Shown: in pieces, positions 56,808 to 64,000 of the stretch
Layout of the letters: each line of letters opens with the position of its first letter
Numbering within the stretch: the first letter of the stretch is position 1
NCBI RefSeq assembly: GCF_013336795.1
Contig: NZ_JAAFZT010000003.1
Span: 62,001 to 126,000, forward strand
Direction: 5' to 3'
Length of the DNA: 64,000 nucleotides
Source: Alteripontixanthobacter muriae
Lineage (GTDB): Bacteria; Pseudomonadota; Alphaproteobacteria; Sphingomonadales; Sphingomonadaceae
Translations under genes and position numbers: made by a program
The notes under the pieces: model-generated
The model's input: only the letters and a program-made list of their open reading frames with translations
Told to the model about the DNA's origin: nothing
Databases searched by the model: none

Positions 56808-58693
56808 TCCAGGATCCTCAGCTGGCTCATGTTTTTGGCAATTGTCGCAAAGGTCACGTTGAGCTGGTCGGCATCCTCGGCTTCGAAATGCTGGCCTTCG
56901 CCCGCGCAGTTTTTCATCACGGGTGTGAGTTCCGTGCCGAAGCCGATGATCCAGATCGTGACATTCCGCTTCCGCACCTCGCTGCAGGCGAAGGCGAAGC
57001 GGCGCTCGACCGTTTCGTTCAGTGTCAGCTTGGACTTGGGACTCCAGCGGCGTTGATCGACCGGCTCCATTCCGTAGCTTGAATAGCTTACGTCCAGGGT
57101 GGCGGTCTGACCGTCGGTCAGGAAGATGAGGTGGCGGTTTACATGTCCATTGGTGCCATCGGCATTCTCGGCGGCGAACAGCCCGGTTGGCGATATCAGC
57201 CGGCCGCCCCAGATCATGCCGATGTCGTGATAAGTGCTTCCGGTTGCTGCAAGCCCGTCGAGATAGTCGGAAAGTTCTTCCTCGCCCAGCGGCGTCAGTT
57301 TCATCGCCGGCGCGGGGCATGCGGCCGACCCGAGCTTGGCCGGCGCGATAAAGTCTTTCGAGCTTTCCACTTTCTTCGGATTGAACTTGCCGTTCCCGTT
57401 CCGTTCCATCTCCCTAGCATAGATGATGGAGGGGTACATCGGGCGCCACTGCGTCTCTGGCTGGCCCTGCAGAGGCACACGATCTATGTCGAGGTCGAGC
57501 GCCCGCCCGAGATTGACATTGTCATAGTTGCCGATCTCGTAAGTTTCGCGGTCTTCCATACAGCCCAGGGTTTCCTCTCGCCAATTGAACACATCGCGGG
57601 GAAGTTGATCGTAGAGAAACTTCGTAGAGCTCCCGAAACGGGGTTCGGTGGTCGCGGTATAGGTGTCCACATATTTGACATAGCGCGTTCGAGAAACCTC
57701 GCAGGCAGAGCCTTTCACCCGCACGGAGTAGGTGTCGCCATCCCGCGTTCGCTTATAAGTCGTGATGGTCCGTTTACCTTCTGGCGGGCCTGCGAAGGGT
57801 TCGTCCATTTGCGACGTTTTCTTGGTTTGCGTCTTCAGGGTGTTGGGGGGGCGCGTCGGACAGTAATAGCCCTTCAGCTCGTCGAAGGACGCCGCATAGG
57901 TTTCGCTGATGCTCGTTCCCTGCGTTCCGCTGACCGGTGTCACGGCAGAGTAATAGGTCGCGTTGCTAGTGGTCGAACCGGTTTCGACAATTTCGCGGGA
58001 CTGATAGGCCCATTCGTCGCCAACCCATTCATCGCGCAACAAGTGGCCGACATTCACGTTGGTCGAGTAAGGCACGAAACCGTAACGCATCCGTGTACCC
58101 GCCATGGCTGCTTGCTGCAGCTGGGCATGGAAGGAGAGGATTGTCGCGCGCATCGTATCAATACGTGACTGCGCGTCACCCGGGTTGGTTTCCGCCATGG
58201 AGCCCGTGACGTCCAGAACCATCATCACGTCGGTGTTGTTGAAACTCAACTGTGCGAGGCAATTGACCTTGATCGGGATGTTTTCAAACCCGAACATGTG
58301 CATGATGGTCGTGGGCATGACGACCTCGGCCTGCCCCGCGATGGAATAATCTTCGCCGAGTTCCATTTCGAAATTCCGTTCGGACGTGCCATAGGCACCG
58401 TCACGGAAGTTCACTTTGAAGAACCGTTGTCCCACATCGGCGACACCGTCGGGGAGCAGTCCGGTGACGGACGCCTCCGAACCCAACCTCTTTCGCGCTG
58501 CAAGCACGCCTGAATCGCAGGCTTGCTGCAGCCTTGCCTCCGACAGATAGGCGCGGCTCATGTCCACGCCGCCGCTGACCATCGCGAGCAAGGGAAACAT
58601 GGCCGTCGCTATCAGCGCCAGGGCGTTGCCGGATGTGTCCCGCGCCAGACTGCCAATCAATGTGCGGCTTATCTGCTTGCCCTCGTCGACCAT
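56804..58693 (-). CDS. TadG-like protein with von Willebrand factor A domain
   Basis: 629 aa. N-terminal Tad/Flp-type segment with a single membrane helix (NALALIATAMFPLLAMVSGG), a Flp-like putative pilus-assembly region, then a large secreted part with a VWA-type MIDAS motif DVTGSM and a distal LIFLTDGQTATLD. Contains several cysteines, so disulfides in the periplasm or outside are likely. ATG 58693 has AGGA 7 bases upstream; ATG 58726 lies inside an inverted repeat and is less likely. ATGA overlap with the following tadE-like gene. Confidence 0.85.
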   Translation of the reverse strand: MVDEGKQISRTLIGSLARDTSGNALALIATAMFPLLAMVSGGVDMSRAYLSEARLQQACDSGVLAARKRLGSEASVTGLLPDGVADVGQRFFKVNFRDGAYGTSERNFEMELGEDYSIAGQAEVVMPTTIMHMFGFENIPIKVNCLAQLSFNNTDVMMVLDVTGSMAETNPGDAQSRIDTMRATILSFHAQLQQAAMAGTRMRYGFVPYSTNVNVGHLLRDEWVGDEWAYQSREIVETGSTTSNATYYSAVTPVSGTQGTSISETYAASFDELKGYYCPTRPPNTLKTQTKKTSQMDEPFAGPPEGKRTITTYKRTRDGDTYSVRVKGSACEVSRTRYVKYVDTYTATTEPRFGSSTKFLYDQLPRDVFNWREETLGCMEDRETYEIGNYDNVNLGRALDLDIDRVPLQGQPETQWRPMYPSIIYAREMERNGNGKFNPKKVESSKDFIAPAKLGSAACPAPAMKLTPLGEEELSDYLDGLAATGSTYHDIGMIWGGRLISPTGLFAAENADGTNGHVNRHLIFLTDGQTATLDVSYSSYGMEPVDQRRWSPKSKLTLNETVERRFAFACSEVRKRNVTIWIIGFGTELTPVMKNCAGEGQHFEAEDADQLNVTFATIAKNMSQLRILE

Positions 58694-58714
58694 CTGCGCA
58701 TCCTGGCATGGCAG

Positions 58715-58741
58715 CCCTGTAAACATCGTAAATTTACAGGG
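58715..58741 (-). promoter_or_regulatory. Perfect inverted repeat upstream of the VWA gene
   Basis: CCCTGTAAA (58715-58723) and TTTACAGGG (58733-58741) pair perfectly over 9 bp, and the interior adds the 10-bp palindrome GTAAATTTAC (58728-58737). It is centred about 35 bp upstream of the VWA start codon in the only sizeable gap of the cluster. It could be an operator or an RNA hairpin; no T run follows, so a terminator is unlikely. Confidence 0.45.
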
Positions 58742-58794
58742 TCAACATCTTCATCACATCAGGAGCGGAGAAGCCCTGAAGCACCTTCGTCGTA

Positions 58795-59268
58795 TCACGG
58801 CGCAGGGGCGCTAAGGGTCGTGAGAAAGATGGGACGAGAATAGGTCATCGGCTGATCGCCTATGCCGATTACCTGCAGGAAGCTCGGCATTGTGTAGGCG
58901 AGTGTCAGGCGCTTTTCCTGAGCGCCTTCGATCCTGCTCGTAACATCTGTAACCGTCGCAGAAAGCCGGTTGCTATTGAGGGAATAGGGAACATTGAAGG
59001 CAATCGAATGAACCCGGCCGACGATCTGTTCATTCGTTAGCAGAAGGCTCTTCTGATAATCGACAGCTACACTGCGAGCAGTGTCGCTAGCGATGGATTT
59101 CAGCGCGCTGGAATTCTGCATCTGCAAACCCACATGCAGAACGCCCAGCAGCATGGCGATAATGACGGGCGCCAGCAGCGCGAATTCAACGAGGGTACCG
59201 CCCCTGCGGTCGCACAATAGTCGATGCATCCACCGCACGATCGGGCGCCCTGAGAGTGCCGCGCTCAT
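58795..59268 (-). CDS. TadE-like pilus assembly protein (cluster gene 3)
   Basis: 157 aa. Basic N-terminal region (WMHRLLCDRRGG) then TLVEFALLAPVIIAMLLGVL, a textbook TadE segment with the Glu five residues after a Gly pair, and a roughly 110-residue extracytoplasmic beta domain. ATG 59268 is chosen because it overlaps the upstream stop (ATGA); the open frame extends 21 codons further without need. Confidence 0.85.
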   Translation of the reverse strand: MSAALSGRPIVRWMHRLLCDRRGGTLVEFALLAPVIIAMLLGVLHVGLQMQNSSALKSIASDTARSVAVDYQKSLLLTNEQIVGRVHSIAFNVPYSLNSNRLSATVTDVTSRIEGAQEKRLTLAYTMPSFLQVIGIGDQPMTYSRPIFLTTLSAPAP

Positions 59269-59732
59269 TCGACCTGCACCGAACGTTCGATGTTGAAATC
59301 GACAGGGCTTCCAACTCCGAAGCTGGTCCATGTGGGCGTATAACGATCTCGCAGATTTAATATCAGCATTTCCGAAACAAGGTCGTCCGTCGCACAGCTG
59401 CTTCGGCTTGCGTAAGTCACGGTTTCCGTATTGCAGCGGAAACGGGTTTCGATCTGCACCTTGTCAGCAGCCTCGGCACCGGCGATGTTCAGTGAAGCAG
59501 CGATGACCTGTTCCATTTTCGACGTATCCTTCACACCGCCATCGGCGAAGGTGAGCATGATCATCTCGCTTTCAGCAGCCCCGCTTTCCAGAACCTGATA
59601 GCGCGAAGCGATGCTCCCGATTTCGAACGCACCCAGCGCGAGCAGGGCAAGGACCGGCGCAACGATGGCCGTTTCGATGATCACCGTTCCGCTACTGTTG
59701 CGAAGAAGCCGGTTTGAGATCCGCTGTATCAT
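59265..59732 (-). CDS. TadE-like pilus assembly protein (cluster gene 2)
   Basis: 155 aa. N-terminal LLRNSSGTVIIETAIVAPVL with the TadE-type Gly...Glu pattern and one membrane helix, then a secreted domain with three cysteines (RFRCNTETVT, SRSSCATDD region). Overlaps the preceding and following genes by 4 bp each. Presumably a minor pseudopilin that acts with the TadG-like proteins next to it. Confidence 0.84.
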   Translation of the reverse strand: MIQRISNRLLRNSSGTVIIETAIVAPVLALLALGAFEIGSIASRYQVLESGAAESEMIMLTFADGGVKDTSKMEQVIAASLNIAGAEAADKVQIETRFRCNTETVTYASRSSCATDDLVSEMLILNLRDRYTPTWTSFGVGSPVDFNIERSVQVE

Positions 59733-61057
59733 GCGACCAGCCTCACTCCGCCCTTGACGTAACCGCCGCTCAGCGATTCATCGGTCGGGCAGAAGGTGGA
59801 CAATTCCGCGCCGCCGCCGACTTCCACCCTGCTCGCCGAGATCAAGAGGCAATTGCCCGAAACCTGCGCACCGCCGTTGATGCGGATGGTGTTCGCCGGC
59901 GTGTAGATCAGCCCCTCGATCGCGCCCTTCGTATTGCCGTTGATGACGTGCTTCTGGTTCTCTCCGCCGATCTTGCTGTTCTTGTCTTCGAAGATCAGCA
60001 CTCCGGCGTAGCGATCGGCGTAGGGCTCGTTGGGAGTGGTCAGGAACTGCGAGGAGGTCATCGGAGTGAGGGAAATCGGCGACTCTACCAGATTGCCGGT
60101 GTTGCCCGTTCCGCCAAGCTTCAGCTGCGCGCCATTCTTCAGGATGAACATGACACCGGTGCCCGTAATCGGATAATTGGTGCTGAGGTCCAGAACGCCG
60201 CCATCGATGACATAGGTGCCTGGCTTCATTGTCACCTGGCACTTGGCCACGAAGCCTGAATAAACGCCTGGCACTGGATTTGCGGTCTTGTTCTTGCCTG
60301 TGCTGCAATCAAGTGAGCGCTTGGTAGTGTCCTCCGGCTGCGGCGTGGGCAAGTCCTTATATTCGTCCACCAGCCCCGAAACGCCGGGGGTGACCGGAAG
60401 GCCGTCCGGTGCCTTGATGTCGCCGCACGCGGTGATGGAGTTGACATCCACCTCGGCGTTTTCAGCAATCTCGATCGCATATCCCGTGCCGATCTCATCC
60501 GTCACCTTGTGCTTGCGGCAGGACAGGGCAGCCAGGCCGCACTTGGCGTTCACCTTGGCGCCATTGTCGACCGAGATGCCGGTACCGTCCTCGCTCAACG
60601 CCTTGACGCAGGCTGCGAATGAATCGCCCTTACGCCATGTCGCCTGCGCCGCTGCCTCTACCAGCAAAGGAGAGTCGGTGAGGAAGCTGCTGAAGGGCAG
60701 CCGACGCGTTGCGGAAATGCGAACCACGACGGAATTGCCGGTCCCGCCGCCATAATCGGCAAGTTGCACGGTCGGATCGCCTGCGAAGTCTTCCGTTACG
60801 CCCATATTGGCCGAAAATTCCTGCAGGGCGCGGTCATCATAAAGCGCCTCACGATCCGAGGCGAGGGCGAAGGCGCCGGCGATTGCGGCCTGGTCGACCG
60901 CGTGCTGCAACTCACGTTTCCAGAGATAATATTGGGAAAAATCGGTTGCCAGACCCGCCCCACCGATGAGCGCGGGCATCCCTACGGCCATCAGCAATGT
61001 AGCATTGCCGCCACGGCTCTTCGCCAAATTGGCGAGGATCTTGCGAAAAGTCCCCAT
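59729..61057 (-). CDS. TadG-like Flp pilus-assembly protein (cluster gene 1)
   Basis: 442 aa. N-terminal TadG/Tad_N segment (GGNATLLMAVGMPALIGGAG) with one membrane helix and DFSQYYLWKRELQHAVDQAA, typical of TadG N-termini that align with Flp pili. The remaining 330 residues are secreted, with cysteines and repeated beta-strand turns (GTYVIDGGVLDLS, NGAQLKLGGTGNTG, RINGGAQVSGN), suggesting a beta-helix-like or adhesive domain. It starts the cluster; a 170-bp divergent interval separates it from the squalene-synthase-like gene. Confidence 0.85.
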   Translation of the reverse strand: MGTFRKILANLAKSRGGNATLLMAVGMPALIGGAGLATDFSQYYLWKRELQHAVDQAAIAGAFALASDREALYDDRALQEFSANMGVTEDFAGDPTVQLADYGGGTGNSVVVRISATRRLPFSSFLTDSPLLVEAAAQATWRKGDSFAACVKALSEDGTGISVDNGAKVNAKCGLAALSCRKHKVTDEIGTGYAIEIAENAEVDVNSITACGDIKAPDGLPVTPGVSGLVDEYKDLPTPQPEDTTKRSLDCSTGKNKTANPVPGVYSGFVAKCQVTMKPGTYVIDGGVLDLSTNYPITGTGVMFILKNGAQLKLGGTGNTGNLVESPISLTPMTSSQFLTTPNEPYADRYAGVLIFEDKNSKIGGENQKHVINGNTKGAIEGLIYTPANTIRINGGAQVSGNCLLISASRVEVGGGAELSTFCPTDESLSGGYVKGGVRLVA

Positions 61058-61227
61058 ATATCGCCCCCCGAATTCCGGTGTGTAACGCCTTAACGAACTC
61101 CTCCTCGCAGCATTTGGTAATCAGGACGCGAAGACACGTGGTTAATGGGTGGTGAGTCCCGCTTTCGCAGCTGAGGAAAGCGCCATGCAAAGATTGACAC
61201 TACCGTGAGCGGGTGGCGAATGGCGCC

Positions 61228-61881
61228 ATGCTTTCCGAACAGCTCGATTCTCTTCCCCTGGCATATCGGCTGGCGCTTTCGTACGCACCGAAGGGCGCTC
61301 GGGATCCGACTTTGACGCTGATGCTTCTCGATCTGCGTCTCGCCGAAACTCTGCGCAAGCATGGCGAACCCCTGATCGCCCAGATAAAGCTCGCCTGGTG
61401 GCGCGATCGCTTGGGCGAAAATCCATCCGGCTGGCCCAAGGGAGAGCCGCTGCTGGAGCGGCTGGGGAACTGGCCCGGCTCTACAAGCGGGCTGAGCGCG
61501 ATGGTAGATGGCTGGGAAGTGCTAGTCTCCGATGATCTGACCCCACCTGCCATCATGGCCTATGCCGATGGCAGGGCCGCGGGGTGGGTGACGCTCGCAA
61601 CCGCTCTCGCCCAGGATGGCTTCGTGGGGAATACCACGGCTGCCGCTCGAAATTGGGTGCTTGGCGACCTTGCCATGCACTTGCATGATGGTGAGGAGCG
61701 CGCCGCGGTCCAAACTGCAGTTGCTACTTCCTCGAGCGGCGGCACGCTACCCCGCGCCATGCGTCCACTGGCGATTCTGCGCGGATTGAGTCAGAGGGCC
61801 TTGCGGCGCGGTGATGCCGAATTACTGCCGGACGCAGGTGCCTTCGGTCTCGCGCTGCGGATCGGGATTGCTGGTCGCTAA
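61228..61881 (+). CDS. Squalene/phytoene-synthase-like protein of the NDUFAF6 type (likely non-catalytic)
   Basis: 217 aa, all-helical trans-isoprenyl-diphosphate-synthase-like fold. The most recognisable stretch is IAQIKLAWWRDRLGE, which matches the NDUFAF6/C8orf38 subfamily. The two Asp-rich DxxxD motifs for Mg-pyrophosphate binding are not seen: equivalent segments read LLDLRLAETL and LAMHLHDGEE. Catalysis is therefore unlikely. NDUFAF6 is a mitochondrial complex I assembly factor, so a similar role for the nuo products is possible but only inferred. GTG 61213 is an alternative start. Confidence 0.78.
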   Translation: MLSEQLDSLPLAYRLALSYAPKGARDPTLTLMLLDLRLAETLRKHGEPLIAQIKLAWWRDRLGENPSGWPKGEPLLERLGNWPGSTSGLSAMVDGWEVLVSDDLTPPAIMAYADGRAAGWVTLATALAQDGFVGNTTAAARNWVLGDLAMHLHDGEERAAVQTAVATSSSGGTLPRAMRPLAILRGLSQRALRRGDAELLPDAGAFGLALRIGIAGR

Positions 61882-61907
61882 GAGCCTTTGTGACGAAAGT
61901 TGGAATA

Positions 61908-62366
61908 ATGAACCGCATGGTCTTGGGCGACGTTCTTGCCTTGCTGATGGTCGGCATAGGCCTGTTCTGGTGGCAGGGCAGGGCGCAGGTCGAAGAAGGT
62001 GCACCGCCTCCCGAACCGGCTACCGTTCAGCCCCCGGACGACGAATTGCCGGAAGCTGACGTGACCGGGTTGCGCGGCCCGGCCCTGCCGGAAGTGACCG
62101 AACTCTCGCGCGAGCAAAAACGATTTTTTCGTTACGACCGCAACCGCGATCTGAAGATCACGCGGTCGGAAATGCTGTCGAGCCGCACCGCCGCCTTCCG
62201 CAAGCTGGACAGGGACGGCAACAATCTGCTCACATTCGAGGAATGGGCAGTAACCACGGTCGACAAGTTCGAAGGGGCGGATGGCGATGGGAACCGTGAA
62301 CTAAGCCCGGATGAATTCGCAACTACCGCTCCCAAGCGAAGGGCCAAACCGGCTTGTCGCTGCTGA
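61908..62366 (+). CDS. EF-hand-domain protein with N-terminal membrane anchor
   Basis: 152 aa. N-terminal hydrophobic segment (VLGDVLALLMVGIGLFWW) acting as a signal-anchor, a proline-rich linker (residues 30-70), then three EF-hand-like loops: YDRNRDLKITRSEM, LDRDGNNLLTFEEW and ADGDGNRELSPDEF. Calcium binding outside the cytoplasmic membrane is likely for the second and third loops. GTG 61890 is an alternative start. It ends convergently on trmFO. Confidence 0.85.
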   Translation: MNRMVLGDVLALLMVGIGLFWWQGRAQVEEGAPPPEPATVQPPDDELPEADVTGLRGPALPEVTELSREQKRFFRYDRNRDLKITRSEMLSSRTAAFRKLDRDGNNLLTFEEWAVTTVDKFEGADGDGNRELSPDEFATTAPKRRAKPACRC

Positions 62367-62397
62367 ATGTAATTGCCTGCCCAAGCCAGGAACCTGC

Positions 62398-63756
62398 TCA
62401 GGCGGGCACCGGCTCCCCCTCTGTTAGCCAGGCACCGAACTCCGCCTTCGCCCGGGTCGTGTATGCTTCCTTGCGCTGCTTCTTCTTCACATCGTGCAGC
62501 GGCGGAAACAGGCCAAAATTGACATTCATCGGCTGATAGGTCTCTGCTTCGGCATCACCGGTGATGTGGCTGAGCAACGCACCCATGGCACTGGTCGGCG
62601 GCGGAGCGATCCATGTTTCACCTGCCAGTTCTGCTGCCGCCATCAGCCCGACCAGCAATCCGATCGCGCTGCTTTCGACATAACCTTCACAGCCGGTAAT
62701 CTGCCCGGCGAAGCGGATGTGACCAGCCTCTCTCAGGCGCAACTGCCGGTCGAGCACGAGAGGCGCGTTGAGAAACGTGTTGCGATGCAGACCGCCCAGC
62801 CGCGCGAATTCGGCGTTCTGCAATCCCGGGATCGTGCGGAAAAGTTCCACTTGTGCGCCGTGCTTCAGCTTGGTCTGGAAGCCGACCATGTTCCACAACG
62901 TGCCGAGGCGGTTGTCCTGCCGAAGCTGGACGACGGCGTACGGCCAGCGGCCCGTCCGCGGATCATCCAAGCCGACGGGCTTCATGGGGCCGAAGCGTAA
63001 TGTGTCGACGCCGCGGGAAGCCATCACCTCGACCGGCATGCAGCCTTCGAAATAGGGCGTGTTTGCTTCCCATTCCTTGAAGACGGTTTTCTCGCCCTCC
63101 AGCAAGCCTTGGTGGAAGGCGAGATATTCGTCCTTATTCATCGGGCAGTTGATGTAATCCTTGCCCGCTTCCTCCTGCTCGCCCTCGAAGCTTGAATTCT
63201 TGTCCCAGCGCGACTGGAACCAGCAGATGTCCATGTCGATGGATTCGCGGTGGACGATGGGGGCGATGGCATCGAAGAAGGCGAGGCTGTCCTGGCCCGT
63301 GGCCCGGCCGATGCTGCCGGCGAGGGATGCTGCCGTCAGCGGCCCTGTGGCGATGATGGTCGGTCCGGCATCGGGCAGGTTGTCGATGCGTTCCCGTACG
63401 ATAGTGATGTTGTCGTGACCGGCGAGGCGGCGTTCCACTTCAGCCGAAAAGGCATCACGGTCGACTGCCATGGCGGAACCGGCCGGAACGCGCGCCACCT
63501 CCCCCGCTGCCATGATGAGCGAATCGAGCCGCCGCATCTCGTGGTGGAGGAGGCCGACCGCATTTTTCTCGTCATCATCCGACCGGAAGGAATTGGAGCA
63601 GACAAGTTCGGCCAAACCGTCGGTGTGGTGAGCAGGCGTGCGGTCGCCCCCGCCGCGCATTTCGGACAGGCGTACGCGATAGCTGCGCCTGGCCAGCTGC
63701 CATGCGGCTTCGCTTCCGGCAAGGCCGCCGCCGATGATGTGGATGTCATGCGTCAT
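62398..63756 (-). CDS. trmFO: Methylenetetrahydrofolate--tRNA-(uracil-5-)-methyltransferase
   Basis: 452-aa flavoprotein (GidA-small type) that makes ribothymidine at position 54 of tRNA using methylenetetrahydrofolate and FAD. FAD-binding [20 protein letters not shown] at the N-terminus, CSNSFRSDD, and the C-terminal [23 protein letters not shown] 63756 ([11 protein letters not shown]) is preferred to GTG 63762. Convergent with the EF-hand gene, divergent from the YhhN gene. Confidence 0.96.
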   Translation of the reverse strand: MTHDIHIIGGGLAGSEAAWQLARRSYRVRLSEMRGGGDRTPAHHTDGLAELVCSNSFRSDDDEKNAVGLLHHEMRRLDSLIMAAGEVARVPAGSAMAVDRDAFSAEVERRLAGHDNITIVRERIDNLPDAGPTIIATGPLTAASLAGSIGRATGQDSLAFFDAIAPIVHRESIDMDICWFQSRWDKNSSFEGEQEEAGKDYINCPMNKDEYLAFHQGLLEGEKTVFKEWEANTPYFEGCMPVEVMASRGVDTLRFGPMKPVGLDDPRTGRWPYAVVQLRQDNRLGTLWNMVGFQTKLKHGAQVELFRTIPGLQNAEFARLGGLHRNTFLNAPLVLDRQLRLREAGHIRFAGQITGCEGYVESSAIGLLVGLMAAAELAGETWIAPPPTSAMGALLSHITGDAEAETYQPMNVNFGLFPPLHDVKKKQRKEAYTTRAKAEFGAWLTEGEPVPA

Positions 63757-63837
63757 GTCCACGCGTCTAGTCCTTGCGCCCCATCCTGTTCAAGGCCAAG
63801 CATCGCAAGCAGATTTGGATTGAGGGCCTGAGGCGAA

Positions 63838-64000
63838 ATGCGAAGAACATTGGCGGACCACCGGCCCTGGCTTTTGCTGAGCATAAGTGCTGCCATAGCG
63901 TATTTTCTCCTGATGGATGGGCGACTTGGTGGCCTGTTTCTCATTATCATCAAGGGGCTGGCTGCCGGGTCGCTAGCGGTCTACGCTGCACGCAAGAGCC
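63838..64000 (+). CDS. YhhN/lysoplasmalogenase-family membrane protein (3' end outside window)
   Basis: The first 54 codons: ATG 63838, basic N-terminus (MRRTLADHRPWLLLS) and two hydrophobic helices, IAYFLLMDGRLGGLFLIIIK and the start of the next (GLAAGSLAVYAARKS). This matches the beginning of YhhN-type lysoplasmalogenases, multi-pass membrane enzymes that hydrolyse vinyl ether lysophospholipids or act as membrane proteins of unclear substrate. The assignment rests on a partial sequence. Confidence 0.7.
   Translation, partial: MRRTLADHRPWLLLSISAAIAYFLLMDGRLGGLFLIIIKGLAAGSLAVYAARKS

Overview
The window is a dense, moderately GC-rich chromosome segment of an alphaproteobacterium, most likely Sphingomonadales and probably Erythrobacteraceae-like. 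I base this on gene content and order only: a complete 14-subunit nuo operon followed by birA-coaX-RNase J-DUF1467, the tpiA-secG-pyrG block divergent from ppiD-trpE, pdhA with a lipoyl-carrying pdhB, and a GTTC-N7-GTTC SOS box at lexA. I see no IS element, prophage, CRISPR array or rRNA. One tRNA (Arg, anticodon CCT) is present.

Layout. 1-959: 3' part of an aldehyde dehydrogenase of the coniferyl aldehyde type, closed by a 13-bp hairpin. 1136-16180: nuoA to nuoN in order, with a 47-aa membrane ORF between nuoE and nuoF and a possible 34-aa ORF bridging nuoF and nuoG. 16203-19641: birA, coaX, RNase J, DUF1467. 19647-26289: an accessory block holding an 870-aa membrane-anchored coiled-coil protein (minus strand) and, on the plus strand, an Hpt-like protein without its histidine, a membrane protein, an unknown helical protein and a histidine-kinase-like protein without the H-box histidine. 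26313-29261 (minus): small membrane protein, gltA, gltX. 29307-31468: comEC, broken by a one-base frameshift. 31488-40562 (minus): ppiD-trpE-(lipoprotein glycosidase)-trpG-trpD-trpC-moaC-moeA, mostly with 4-bp overlaps, then lexA with its own SOS box. 40787-45931: tpiA, secG, pyrG, grxC, a nitrilase-family hydrolase, DUF1178 and tRNA-Arg. 45932-49492: a gene-free stretch with a hairpin bearing an anti-Shine-Dalgarno loop, then aceA and a divergent ScfR/RamB-type regulator. 49493-52214 (minus): mscS, and hppD with an overlapping VOC gene. 52387-55505: ftsB-like, pdhA, pdhB. 55532-61057 (minus): a self-contained six-gene TadE/TadG-like cluster, one member frameshifted. 61228-64000: a squalene/phytoene-synthase-like protein of the NDUFAF6 type, an EF-hand protein, trmFO (minus) and the start of a YhhN/lysoplasmalogenase gene.

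The genes form a central-metabolism region: pyruvate dehydrogenase and citrate synthase feed the TCA cycle, isocitrate lyase provides the glyoxylate bypass, HPPD degrades tyrosine, and complex I uses the NADH. The most unusual parts are (i) the block at 19.6-26.3 kb, where two phosphorelay-type proteins both lack the phospho-accepting histidine; (ii) the candidate small RNA at 46073-46131; (iii) the stand-alone TadE/TadG cluster; and (iv) three single-base losses in G/C runs (birA start, comEC, one tadE), which look more like a shared sequencing artefact than three independent mutations.
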